A stretch of 7,415 bases of DNA from assembly GCA_018899795.1 (NCBI GenBank), contig JAHIHJ010000342.1, forward strand, positions 1 through 7,415, given 5' to 3'. This document shows, piece after piece, positions 1 through 6,175 of the stretch. The position numbers and the translations under genes are program-made. The stretch's first letter is position 1, and the number at the start of each line of letters is the position of its first letter. The notes beneath the pieces were generated by a model. The model was not told where the DNA came from. It was given only the letters and a program-made list of their open reading frames with translations, and searched no databases. The DNA is from Methanobacteriota archaeon. GTDB taxonomy: Archaea > Halobacteriota > Methanosarcinia > Methanosarcinales > Methanoperedenaceae.

Positions 1-1
1 A

Positions 2-86
2 TGCGGAGGATGGGATTTGAACCCACGAATTCCTTCGAAACCAGCCCCTCAAGCTGGCGCCTTTGACCGGTCTGGGCAACCTCCGC
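2..86 (-). tRNA. tRNA-Leu, anticodon GAG (class II)
   Basis: This is a complete tRNA on the minus strand. The 7-bp acceptor stem is GCGGAGG (86-80) paired with CCTCCGC (9-3), followed by discriminator A at position 2; no CCA is encoded. A 5-bp anticodon stem CCAGC/GCTGG encloses the loop TTGAGGG, which puts anticodon GAG at 50-48. The 14-nt variable region (40-27) is long, as expected of class II Leu/Ser/Tyr-type tRNAs, and the T arm contains GGTTCAAATCC. Anticodon GAG reads CUC and CUU leucine codons, and A73 fits archaeal tRNA-Leu. It lies 50 bases after rpoD in the same direction; a tRNA-Leu between rpoD and rpl18e is a familiar archaeal arrangement, so the ribosomal cluster probably continues beyond position 1. 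No intron is visible in the anticodon loop. Confidence 0.96.
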
Positions 87-117
87 AAATAGAATGCTCC
101 GTATGGTGGAGCTTAAA

Positions 118-128
118 GATATATTTTA
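118..128 (-). promoter_or_regulatory. Probable TATA box for tRNA-Leu
   Basis: Read on the minus strand the gap between rpoD and the tRNA contains AAAATATATC, a good archaeal TATA box about 35 bases upstream of the tRNA 5' end. Transcription would begin near position 97, giving a leader of about 10 bases to be removed by RNase P. A 5-bp perfect hairpin (GCTCC/GGAGC, 96-112) sits between TATA box and tRNA; it may mark the end of the rpoD transcript, but it has no U-tract. Confidence 0.5.
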
Positions 129-136
129 TTGATACT

Positions 137-928
137 CTAAAGCGTATCGAGTATCTCTCCCATCTTCTGTGCTCTTGCCCTGATGCTGCCAGCAGCCTCA
201 ACGGCAAGTTCGGCAGCTGTAATACCGCCGCTTGTCTCGAACATCATCACAAAAGATTCAGGGTCATAGCTAACAGATATCGCATCCATTTCGCAGCCTT
301 TCGCGCATAACTTGCAAAGGGAACATTCGACCAAACCCTTGTCCGTGATCTTCACTTTTTTCCCTTCGATTTCCAGTATATCGCGCGGACAGACCTTGAC
401 GCATTCCCCGCACAGATCACATTCTTTGAACGTCAGCACGGGCATATTCTTGTATCCGCTTACTATGCCAGCCTGCCATTTGGAATGTTTCCTGTACGTT
501 CCAAGTCTTGCTATTGCTTCCATCACGACCTTGTGTTTTTCCTTGAGTTCCACGATCGGAATGGTCGCATCCACCGGATGCACACCAGGGTCTGAGGACA
601 CGATATCGCCAGAGTATACGACTTTGGGACCTTCCGCGCTCAGGGTCATTGAGACCTGGCAGGTCGGGCATCCCTTTCCCTCGCATGTGCAATCTTCAGG
701 CATGGAGAAATTCTTTGTATCCGCTTTCAGGGGAATAAGACCCATTCGGAGAGCAAGCTGTTCATCGAAAAGGACGGATGTGTTATCATAGATATTGATA
801 TCGTCAATAGCCATTACCGGAACCTCAGCCAGAATGCTTCTCCTCAATGCATTGGCAAATGATACAGATACACCGGATAGAATGAACCTGGCTTTACGTT
901 CTGATAATTCAAGTATGTCAATATCCAT
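137..928 (-). CDS. rpoD: RNA polymerase subunit D with two 4Fe-4S motifs
   Basis: This 263-residue protein is archaeal RNA polymerase subunit D (Rpo3, homologous to eukaryotic Rpb3 and bacterial alpha), which pairs with subunit L to start assembly of the enzyme. The N-terminal part has the alpha-like motif SFANALRRSILAEVP (23-37). Residues 80-90 give Cys80, 82, 87 and 90 (CxCx4CxxC), resembling the Rpb3 zinc site. A ferredoxin-like insert follows with two complete motifs, Cys170/173/176/180 and Cys202/205/208/212, as in the Methanosarcina type shown to bind two 4Fe-4S clusters. The C terminus (about 220-263) completes the dimerisation domain. The start is placed at the ATG at 928, not the longer frame from 985, because the latter lies wholly inside rps11 and adds a non-homologous stretch. 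GGAAGG precedes the ATG by about a dozen bases, and only one base separates it from the rps11 stop. Confidence 0.97.
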   Translation of the reverse strand: MDIDILELSERKARFILSGVSVSFANALRRSILAEVPVMAIDDINIYDNTSVLFDEQLALRMGLIPLKADTKNFSMPEDCTCEGKGCPTCQVSMTLSAEGPKVVYSGDIVSSDPGVHPVDATIPIVELKEKHKVVMEAIARLGTYRKHSKWQAGIVSGYKNMPVLTFKECDLCGECVKVCPRDILEIEGKKVKITDKGLVECSLCKLCAKGCEMDAISVSYDPESFVMMFETSGGITAAELAVEAAGSIRARAQKMGEILDTL

Positions 929-929
929 T

Positions 930-1310
930 TTACACGCGCCTTCCCTTTTTAGCCTTCGTGCCATCGTGGGGTATTGGTGTTGCATCCTCGATGCGCCCTA
1001 TTTTGATACCTGCACGGGCAAACGCACGGATTGCAGCCTGGGCGCCAGGTCCCGGGCTTCTCTGCATGTTTCCGCCAGGAGCTCTTACTTTTATATGAAT
1101 ACCAGTAACGCCCTTATCCCTGATCTTTTCAGCGATCTGGGTTGCCATCTGCATGGCTGTGTACGGGGAACTCTCTTCTCTTGCAGATTTTGTTACCATG
1201 CCTCCGCTTGTCTTGGCAATGGTCTCTGCTCCTGTCAGATCTGTTATCGTTATCAGGGTATTATTGAACGATGAATATATATGGGCTACACCCCATTTTT
1301 CAGTTGCCAT
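930..1310 (-). CDS. rps11: 30S ribosomal protein uS11
   Basis: This is a full-length archaeal uS11 (126 residues), a small-subunit platform protein that contacts 16S rRNA near the mRNA exit. Recognisable parts are the N-terminal [18 protein letters not shown] (7-24), the conserved [13 protein letters not shown] (84-96), and the basic tail with [16 protein letters not shown] (111-126), the archaeal form of the PxPHNG motif. The ribosome site GGAGGT (1324-1319) lies 8 bases before the ATG and is the clearest inside the operon. Its ATG shares one base with the rps4 stop codon (TAATG), and rpoD begins one base after its own stop, which implies translational coupling across the operon. Confidence 0.98.
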   Translation of the reverse strand: MATEKWGVAHIYSSFNNTLITITDLTGAETIAKTSGGMVTKSAREESSPYTAMQMATQIAEKIRDKGVTGIHIKVRAPGGNMQRSPGPGAQAAIRAFARAGIKIGRIEDATPIPHDGTKAKKGRRV

Positions 1311-1900
1311 TATTTTCGACCTCCATCATTTTGTGCTGGTTTGACCGCTTCCTGCGCGATCTCCCTGACTACCTGGGCTGGTCTTGAAGGATGAGTTTCA
1401 CCAGATAATGGTGAATTCCCGTAATAGCTCAAACTCAATTCATCATCCCTGGAAACAATGTAACCCGGCACTGTAACTTTCCTGCCGCCCACAGAGATAT
1501 GCCCATGAACGATGAACTGCCTTGACTGCTTCATGGTGTTGGCAAGTCCCTGTTTGTGCACCTGTGTCTGGAGTCTCCTGTCAAGGAAATTTGTAACCTG
1601 GAGCGAGAGAACATCATCAAGTACGGATTCTGATTTCAACATACCATATCGTTTCAGGCGGTTAAGGATGTTATCCGCATCAGTTTTGATATGTCCTGAA
1701 AGCGTTCCTTTCGCGCTCTGCGCGAGCAGTTTTCTTGCCAGTTCCCTGTAATTCTTAAGGCTGCTGTGGGCTTTCCATACCTCTTTTTTGTTTCGCAGAC
1801 CATATGCCTTAACGAGTTCGACCTCGCTTGCGATCCTGGCTGCCTGCCATGGATGTTTTGGCGTTTCATATGATTTAGTGTTCTTTCCCGGGTATCCCAT
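1310..1900 (-). CDS. rps4: 30S ribosomal protein uS4
   Basis: This 196-residue protein is archaeal uS4, a primary 16S rRNA-binding protein of the small-subunit body and mRNA entry site. It opens with [18 protein letters not shown], typical of archaeal and eukaryotic uS4 (RPS9). The S4 RNA-binding domain runs from about residue 106 to 155, with [14 protein letters not shown] and later [17 protein letters not shown]. The last 40 residues are the usual variable, basic archaeal tail. Start and stop each share one base with a neighbour through the sequence TAATG. Only a weak G-rich stretch precedes the ATG, so translation probably depends on ribosomes finishing rps13. Confidence 0.97.
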   Translation of the reverse strand: MGYPGKNTKSYETPKHPWQAARIASEVELVKAYGLRNKKEVWKAHSSLKNYRELARKLLAQSAKGTLSGHIKTDADNILNRLKRYGMLKSESVLDDVLSLQVTNFLDRRLQTQVHKQGLANTMKQSRQFIVHGHISVGGRKVTVPGYIVSRDDELSLSYYGNSPLSGETHPSRPAQVVREIAQEAVKPAQNDGGRK

Positions 1901-2637
1901 TATTTAGCCCCCGCCTTCTTTTCCACTTTCTTTTCTTCCTTCTTATCGCCTGCTTTGGCTGCCGCCTGGGCTGCTCCTATGGATGCACGCGAGACACCTA
2001 CAGTCTTTCCTTTCCTGCCTGTGGACCTGGAGCGCTGACCTCTTACCCTGAGACCGCGATCATGCCTTACGCCTTTGTATGAACGGACTTTCTTCATGAG
2101 GTTAATATCCTCATTCCTGCTCAGCATTACATCAGTCCCCAGGATCTGCCTGTCATCGCCTGATAATATATCATTCTGCTTGTTCATCATCCATGTCGGG
2201 AGGAGTGTGGAAATGTTATCCACAGATAATTGTAATTTCTCGATATCAGCGTCAGTAAGATATCCCAGCGTAGCGATCGGGTCAAGACCTGCATTAACTG
2301 TGACTATCTTTGCAACGCGTCGGCTTATCCCTGTTATTCCGGTAAGCGCATACTGAACGCTTCTTTTACCGTCAAGGTCAGAATCCGCAATGCGCACGAT
2401 ATGTTTTATTTCAGGACCCGCTTCCTTCACCGGGTGAGATTCTTTCTTCCCCTCTTTTGGAGCGCCTTTCCGCTCCTTTTTTGCGTGCTCTTCCCCTTTC
2501 CCCTCGTGTTTCTTATCTTCTTTCTTCTCTTTCTTCCCCTCATGGGGCGCTTCTTTGGCTGGTGCCTCTTTCTTATGGGCATCCTTTACTGATTCTTTAG
2601 ATTCTTTGGGTTCTTTTGTTTCTTCTTTTTTAGCCAT
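1900..2637 (-). CDS. rps13: 30S ribosomal protein uS13 with long charged N-terminal extension
   Basis: The conserved uS13 body runs from about residue 76 ([16 protein letters not shown]) to 220. It has the helix-turn motif [15 protein letters not shown] (98-112) and the C-terminal [19 protein letters not shown] segment (187-205) that reaches toward the P-site tRNA and the inter-subunit bridges. The protein is 245 residues, against roughly 150-165 usual in archaea. The excess is residues 1-75, almost entirely Lys, Glu, Ala, Gly and His in short repeated phrases such as [10 protein letters not shown] and EGKKEKKED, plus a smaller Lys/Glu tail (229-245). The extension is probably disordered. The ATG at 2637 is the chosen start because AAGGAGG lies 6 bases upstream; an in-frame GTG at 2430 would give a normal-sized protein but has no well-spaced ribosome site. 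This is the first gene of the cluster. Confidence 0.95.
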   Translation of the reverse strand: MAKKEETKEPKESKESVKDAHKKEAPAKEAPHEGKKEKKEDKKHEGKGEEHAKKERKGAPKEGKKESHPVKEAGPEIKHIVRIADSDLDGKRSVQYALTGITGISRRVAKIVTVNAGLDPIATLGYLTDADIEKLQLSVDNISTLLPTWMMNKQNDILSGDDRQILGTDVMLSRNEDINLMKKVRSYKGVRHDRGLRVRGQRSRSTGRKGKTVGVSRASIGAAQAAAKAGDKKEEKKVEKKAGAK

Positions 2638-2643
2638 AGTATT

Positions 2644-2650
2644 CCTCCTT
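2644..2650 (-). promoter_or_regulatory. Strong ribosome binding site of rps13
   Basis: On the minus strand AAGGAGG ends 6 bases before the ATG at 2637. It is the strongest Shine-Dalgarno match in the window and is what fixes the long form of uS13 as the translated one. Confidence 0.85.
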
Positions 2651-2651
2651 T

Positions 2652-2693
2652 GGCTTTAGCCCCGGATTTTCCGGCGCGGCCCGTATTCTGGGC
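2652..2693 (-). promoter_or_regulatory. Structured 5' leader of the rps13 operon
   Basis: Three small perfect hairpins follow one another in the predicted mRNA: GCCC-N7-GGGC (2693-2679), CCGGA-AAA-TCCGG (2674-2662) and GGC-TAAA-GCC (2661-2652). The last ends two bases before the AAGGAGG ribosome site. With a start of transcription near 2697 they fill nearly all of a leader of about 60 bases. Ribosomal-protein operons are often controlled by a product binding its own leader, so this could be an autoregulatory target. That role is inferred; only the pairings are seen. Confidence 0.4.
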
Positions 2694-2716
2694 ATCCCTA
2701 ATACTTGTACTTAGCA

Positions 2717-2727
2717 TTTATATTTTG
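2717..2727 (-). promoter_or_regulatory. TATA box of the rps13-rps4-rps11-rpoD operon
   Basis: The minus strand reads AAAATATAAAT here, an archaeal TATA box preceded by A/C-rich bases (ACAC) that could serve as a BRE. About 25 bases downstream gives a start near 2697 and a leader of about 60 bases that contains the ribosome site. It lies about 35 bp from the opposite-facing TATA box of the iron-sulfur operon. Confidence 0.6.
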
Positions 2728-2747
2728 TGTACGGCATTTGACGCAAT

Positions 2748-2767
2748 CGTTAAGTATATTTTTAACG
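2748..2767 (+). promoter_or_regulatory. Inverted repeat bracketing the TATA box of the isc operon
   Basis: CGTTAA (2748-2753) and TTAACG (2762-2767) form a perfect 6-bp inverted repeat with an 8-base spacer, GTATATTT, that is the core of the TATA box (about 2754-2763). The expected start of transcription is near 2783, practically at the ATG at 2785, and no Shine-Dalgarno sequence is present, so the mRNA is probably leaderless. A protein bound to the repeat would block TBP, which is the standard archaeal repressor layout. The obvious candidate is the helix-turn-helix protein encoded as third gene of this operon, but nothing in the sequence proves the pairing. Confidence 0.55.
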
Positions 2768-2784
2768 GGGACATACCGTGAGCT

Positions 2785-3939
2785 ATGACCCGTCAAATAT
2801 ATATGGACCACAGCTCAACAACGCAGGTTGATGCAGCGGTCATGGAAGCCATGCTTCCTTATTTTTCAGAAAAGTTCGGGAATCCATCAAGTCTGTACTC
2901 CCTGGGGCGCGAGGCAAGAAAAGCTATGGAGGAAGCCCGGACTAAAGTAGCCGACCTGATAGGCGCTAAAAAAGAAGAGATAATATTCACAGGCAGCGGC
3001 ACCGAATCCAATAACCTCGCTATCAAAGGGTTAGCTTACAGGAACAGGAAAAAAGGCGACCATATAATTACAAGTTCTATAGAGCATCATGCAGTGCTGC
3101 ATACGTGCAAATATCTTGAATCACAGGGTTTTGAGGTCACATATCTTCCAGTAAGCAAAGAAGGGCTCGTAAACCCGGCAGATGTTGAAGCTGCTATAAC
3201 CCCAAAAACAATACTTATTACTATTATGCATGCCAATCACGAGATCGGGACGATACAACCCATCGAGGAGATAGGAAAGCTTGCAAAAGAGAAGAACATC
3301 CCTTTTCATACAGATGCAGCCCAGAGCGCAGGAAACATCCCGCTGAATGTGGATAATATCGGGGTCTCGCTCCTTTCCTTGAGCGCTCATAAACTGTACG
3401 GACCAAAAGGGGTTGGCGCGCTCTATATCCGGAAAGGTACAGGGCTGGAACCCCTGCTGCACGGCGGAGGGCATGAGAGAGACATCCGTTCAGGCACTGA
3501 GAACGTCCCCGGCATAGTGGGCTTCGGAAAAGCTGCCCAGCTTGCAAAGGAACGCCTTCCCGAAGCCGCCAAAATAACCGGGCTCAGGGATTCGCTCATC
3601 AAAGGCGTACTTGAAATAAAAGATTCTTTCCTTAACGGGCATCCGGTTAAACGCCTTCCAAATAATGCGAACATCAGGTTCAGCTTCATCGAGGGCGAGT
3701 CCATGATATTGAACCTGGATATGAAAGGTGTGGCTGCGTCCACAGGCTCAGCATGTTCATCCAAATCGCTTGAACCCTCCCATATACTGCTGGCGACAGG
3801 TTTAAAACATGAAGAAGCGCACGGCTCATTGAGATTCACGCTCGGTCACGGGAACACGCAGGAAGATGTGGATTATGTTGTTTCAACGCTTCCGGAAATC
3901 GTGAACAAGTTAAGGATGATATCACCATTGGCGAGATGA
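2785..3939 (+). CDS. iscS: Cysteine desulfurase, IscS/NifS family
   Basis: This 384-residue PLP enzyme takes sulfur from L-cysteine, leaving alanine, and hands it as a persulfide to the scaffold encoded next. It starts with the family's MDHSSTT phrase (7-13). SGTESNN (71-77) binds cofactor phosphate, His101 and Asp177 to Gln180 (TDAAQ) line the pyridoxal ring, and Lys203 in SAHKLYGPKG is the Schiff-base lysine. RSGTENVPG (236-244) is conserved. The catalytic Cys324 lies in STGSACSSKSLEPSHIL, the long mobile loop of class I (IscS/NifS) enzymes rather than SufS. Its length is normal and no damage is seen. The last bases overlap iscU by four (ATGA). IscS and NifS are not separable from sequence alone; the neighbouring iscU-type scaffold without nitrogenase genes favours the housekeeping name. 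Confidence 0.95.
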   Translation: MTRQIYMDHSSTTQVDAAVMEAMLPYFSEKFGNPSSLYSLGREARKAMEEARTKVADLIGAKKEEIIFTGSGTESNNLAIKGLAYRNRKKGDHIITSSIEHHAVLHTCKYLESQGFEVTYLPVSKEGLVNPADVEAAITPKTILITIMHANHEIGTIQPIEEIGKLAKEKNIPFHTDAAQSAGNIPLNVDNIGVSLLSLSAHKLYGPKGVGALYIRKGTGLEPLLHGGGHERDIRSGTENVPGIVGFGKAAQLAKERLPEAAKITGLRDSLIKGVLEIKDSFLNGHPVKRLPNNANIRFSFIEGESMILNLDMKGVAASTGSACSSKSLEPSHILLATGLKHEEAHGSLRFTLGHGNTQEDVDYVVSTLPEIVNKLRMISPLAR

Positions 3940-4328
3940 ATTACATGACAGACGGATACAGCGAAAAAGTAATGGAACATTTTGCGAACCCTCGCAACGT
4001 TGGCGAGATAAAGGACGCTGACGGAATAGGCAAAGTTGGAAATCCGACATGCGGTGACCTTATGTGGATATACATTAAGGTCAAAGATAACAGGCTTGAA
4101 GACGTCAAATTCAAGACGTTCGGCTGCGGCGCAGCGATCGCCACAAGCAGTATGATAACAGAGATGGCAAAAGGCATGACGCTTGAGGAAGCGCTAAAGA
4201 TAACCAGGAACGACGTGGCTGAAGCGCTTGATGGACTCCCGCCTATAAAACTGCATTGCTCAAACCTTGCAGCCGATGGTCTGCATGCTGCAATAAAGGA
4301 TTACAAGGAAAGAACGGGCAAAAAATGA
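3936..4328 (+). CDS. iscU: Iron-sulfur cluster scaffold, IscU/NifU N-terminal type
   Basis: This 130-residue protein is the scaffold on which iron and desulfurase-derived sulfur are built into a 2Fe-2S or 4Fe-4S cluster. The start is YSEKVMEHFANPRNVGEI (8-25), diagnostic of the family. The three ligand cysteines are all present: Cys39 in GNPTCGD with Asp41, Cys64 in FGCGAA, and Cys108 in KLHCSNLA with His107. The HscA-recognition motif of bacterial IscU (LPPVK) is nearly kept as LPPIK (101-105). There is no C-terminal NifU extension. The annotated ATG overlaps the iscS stop by four bases, but a second ATG at 3945 (127 residues) is as likely: GGCGAG, a weak ribosome site, lies 9 bases before it, and most homologues start close to YSEKV. 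Confidence 0.95.
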   Translation: MNYMTDGYSEKVMEHFANPRNVGEIKDADGIGKVGNPTCGDLMWIYIKVKDNRLEDVKFKTFGCGAAIATSSMITEMAKGMTLEEALKITRNDVAEALDGLPPIKLHCSNLAADGLHAAIKDYKERTGKK

Positions 4329-4687
4329 GACCTCCATGCGAGATAGTAGTGCAGAAAGTCCTTCCCGCTATCCGCGCAGAACTTGCACGGATAATGCTTG
4401 CTGACGGACTTGCGCAGCAGCAGGTCGCGAACAGGCTTGGACTTTCAAAGGCGGCGGTCTCCCAGTATGTCAGTGCAAAGAGGGGGGGAGACCTCTCTTT
4501 TTCCCCGCAGACACTTGAGAAAATATCTGAACTTGCCCGGAGCCTTGCCGGGGACATGACGGCAAATGATGCGGTCAGCAGTCTCTGTGCTGTGTGCAAG
4601 GGGATACAGTCATCCGGTCAGTTATGCAGTGAGCACCACCAAAAAAAAGATACCTGTACGTATTGTCTAAAGAATGCGAAGAATTAA
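4325..4687 (+). CDS. Helix-turn-helix regulator with cysteine-rich tail (COG2522-like)
   Basis: This 120-residue protein starts with RPPCEIVVQKVLPAIRAELA, a phrase typical of the archaeal HTH family of COG2522, which also forms the N-terminal domain of some thiamine-gene regulators (HTH-ThiN fusions). A clear helix-turn-helix covers about 28-53 (QQQVANRLGLSKAAVSQYVS, then AKRG). No ThiN domain follows. Instead residues 88-114 hold five cysteines, C88xxC91, C101 and C111xxC114, with Cys5 near the N terminus and two histidines (104-105); this could hold an Fe-S cluster or zinc. The ATG overlaps the iscU stop by four bases, and AAGGAAAG lies about 11 bases upstream. Place and cysteines suggest an iron-sulfur-responsive regulator of its own operon. 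That is inference, and a zinc-binding regulator of other sulfur genes is an alternative. Confidence 0.85.
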   Translation: MRPPCEIVVQKVLPAIRAELARIMLADGLAQQQVANRLGLSKAAVSQYVSAKRGGDLSFSPQTLEKISELARSLAGDMTANDAVSSLCAVCKGIQSSGQLCSEHHQKKDTCTYCLKNAKN

Positions 4688-4699
4688 AACATTTGATCA

Positions 4700-5083
4700 T
4701 TACTTGCTTCTGACGAAACTTCCTATGAAAATATACCAGTTATATACTGCAAGTATGAATGCGACCAGGAAAATAAGCTGTGTAAATTCCACAAGGTAGA
4801 ATGGGCTGAGGACTTCTCCGGTTGTCCTGAACCTTAACCTTATAATGAACTTGATGAGGGTATTAAGGGCGAATGACGCACCTGCGACCGAGATGTATAT
4901 CCACGTCCTTTGCATTATTGATTCGTTCAGGAAAAGACGCGCTTTCAGCAGGTCCTTATCGACCTTTCGCATCATAAATAGGATCTGCCCTATGAGGAAG
5001 ATTATTATGAATGCAGCGCCTGCATTATAGATCTCTATAAACGTTTCAATAAAAGTCATTGTATATGGCGCCGTAAATATCAC
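4700..5083 (-). CDS. Small three-helix membrane protein, function unknown
   Basis: I do not recognise this 127-residue protein. It has three hydrophobic stretches, about 18-38 (AGAAFIIIFLIGQILF), 60-81 and 94-121, and no signal peptide cleavage motif. The charged loop KVDKDLLKAR (40-49) and the tail RSK suggest that loop and the C terminus are cytoplasmic with the N terminus outside. No cysteine, histidine pair or catalytic motif is visible. The first in-frame start is a GTG at 5083; an ATG at 5059 (residue 9) is an alternative, and neither has a well-spaced ribosome site (AGGTGAT lies 19 bases before the ATG). It converges on the isc operon with 12 bases between stops, and diverges from the ABC ATPase. 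It is too small to be a normal ABC-2 permease, which has about six helices. Confidence 0.75.
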   Translation of the reverse strand: MIFTAPYTMTFIETFIEIYNAGAAFIIIFLIGQILFMMRKVDKDLLKARLFLNESIMQRTWIYISVAGASFALNTLIKFIIRLRFRTTGEVLSPFYLVEFTQLIFLVAFILAVYNWYIFIGSFVRSK

Positions 5084-5134
5084 CTTTATTCCATTTTTTC
5101 CTTCGAATTTAGCATACTCATATTTCTAAAACCC

Positions 5135-5147
5135 TGTATATATTGTT
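5135..5147 (-). promoter_or_regulatory. Probable TATA box of the small membrane protein gene
   Basis: The minus strand reads AACAATATATACA, a good TATA box. A start about 25 bases downstream, near 5113, would give a leader of about 30 bases to the GTG at 5083 or about 54 to the ATG at 5059. Confidence 0.45.
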
Positions 5148-5164
5148 TTCTGATGAAATATTTA

Positions 5165-5185
5165 CCTAATGGAATAATCATTAGG
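5165..5185. repeat. Perfect inverted repeat between two divergent promoters
   Basis: CCTAATG (5165-5171) and CATTAGG (5179-5185) are perfect inverted repeats separated by seven A/T-rich bases. The site lies between the TATA boxes of the membrane protein gene (minus, 5135-5147) and the ABC ATPase gene (plus, 5211-5219), about 20-25 bp from each. Symmetry, size and position fit a dimeric regulator's operator serving both genes. No regulator gene lies beside it, and the function is inferred. Confidence 0.45.
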
Positions 5186-5210
5186 AATTATGGATGTAAT
5201 CGTCCGGGCA

Positions 5211-5219
5211 TTTAATAAA
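5211..5219 (+). promoter_or_regulatory. Probable TATA box of the ABC ATPase gene
   Basis: TTTAATAAA precedes the gene, with an expected start near 5240, only 6-12 bases before the GTG (5246) or ATG (5252). The mRNA would have a very short leader. Confidence 0.4.
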
Positions 5220-5245
5220 ACTTATTTGCCTTTCAGGGTATTATT

Positions 5246-6172
5246 GTGGTTATGTTCGCAGTAAAAGCCGAAAAGTTGAATAAACATTATAAAAACGGGG
5301 TCAGTGGTAAGAAAGAGGTTTTAAAGAACATCTCCATCAATATCGAGGAGGGAGAAATATTCGGTATCCTTGGTCCGAATGGCGCTGGCAAGACCACACT
5401 CATTTCAATTCTGTCCACGCTCACGCTCCCGGACTGCGGAAAATTGGAGATATTCGGTATAGATGCCCGCTCCCATGCAGACCGCGTAAAAAGCATCGTG
5501 AACGTTAGCAGCGGGAACCCGAATTTCCCGTGGAGCCTGACAGTGTACGAGAACCTCAGGTACTTTTCAATGCTTTATGGAATAAAAAATAAAGCTAAAG
5601 CCATAAAAAATGTTATGGATATGCTTGAACTTGAACCTTTCAGGAACACAAGGTTCGACTCTCTTTCCACAGGCACAAAACAGCGTCTCTCGCTTGCCAA
5701 GGCGCTCTTGAACGAGCCGCGACTGCTGTTCCTGGATGAACCAACAGTGGGTCTTGACCCGGATATGGCAATAAAGATACGCCAGCAGATAAAACGCATC
5801 CATGAAGAAAGAGATATCACGATAGTCCTTACTACCCATTACATGAAAGAAGCGGAAGAACTATGCGGGCGCATCGCGTTCCTGAAAAAAGGTGAGATCA
5901 TCGCGAATGCATCTCCCACTGAACTCAAAAGGCAGATGAAGCTTGGCGAGAGCATAACAATAGAATATGAAGGGGAATTCGACGCTGCCGCCCTGAGGAA
6001 CATACCTGAGATACTCGATACCGTAGAGAGCGCGGGGAAAATTAAGATCGTTGCAGAAAATGCAGAACCCATCCTTGATAAAATATTGAAGATGTTCTCT
6101 AATGTCCATATAAAGGACATCGATATTTCCCAGCCAGACCTCGAAGATGTGTTCCTAGAACTTGCGCGTTAA
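5246..6172 (+). CDS. ABC transporter ATP-binding protein, ABC-2 export type
   Basis: This 308-residue protein is the nucleotide-binding subunit of an export-type ABC transporter. Walker A is GPNGAGKTT (43-51), the signature is SLSTGTKQR (139-147), Walker B with catalytic Glu165 is LLFLDE, the D-loop is GLDP (169-172), and the switch His198 lies in TTHYMKEAEE. The region after 225 is the extra C-terminal domain of CcmA/NatA-like ATPases, ending DLEDVFLELAR as that group does. The Q-loop position reads SSGNPNFPW, with Gly90 where Gln is usual, a known variation among ABC-2 ATPases. The substrate cannot be told. No permease lies next to it: downstream is rpiA and upstream is a protein of only three helices. 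It starts at GTG 5246, with AGGG 7 bases upstream; ATG 5252 is possible. Confidence 0.93.
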   Translation: MVMFAVKAEKLNKHYKNGVSGKKEVLKNISINIEEGEIFGILGPNGAGKTTLISILSTLTLPDCGKLEIFGIDARSHADRVKSIVNVSSGNPNFPWSLTVYENLRYFSMLYGIKNKAKAIKNVMDMLELEPFRNTRFDSLSTGTKQRLSLAKALLNEPRLLFLDEPTVGLDPDMAIKIRQQIKRIHEERDITIVLTTHYMKEAEELCGRIAFLKKGEIIANASPTELKRQMKLGESITIEYEGEFDAAALRNIPEILDTVESAGKIKIVAENAEPILDKILKMFSNVHIKDIDISQPDLEDVFLELAR

Positions 6173-6175
6173 TTA

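Noticed and set aside
929..985. N-terminal extension of rpoD by 19 residues
   Set aside because: It lies entirely within the end of rps11 in another frame; the internal ATG at 928 gives the family's normal start and sits one base after the rps11 stop.
312..1274. Two plus-strand frames of 159 residues each over rpoD and rps11
   Set aside because: They are antisense shadows of well-identified genes and show no family resemblance.
2430..2432. Internal GTG as the true start of uS13
   Set aside because: It would give a usual length, but the nearest G-rich stretch is 18 bases upstream, whereas the ATG at 2637 has AAGGAGG 6 bases upstream.
3121..3839. Three minus-strand frames inside iscS
   Set aside because: They are antisense to a complete, conserved enzyme and have no promoter or ribosome site of note.
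4256..4324. 23-residue N-terminal extension of the HTH regulator
   Set aside because: It overlaps the conserved end of iscU in another frame. The ATG at 4325 overlaps the iscU stop as ATGA and begins the recognisable family sequence.
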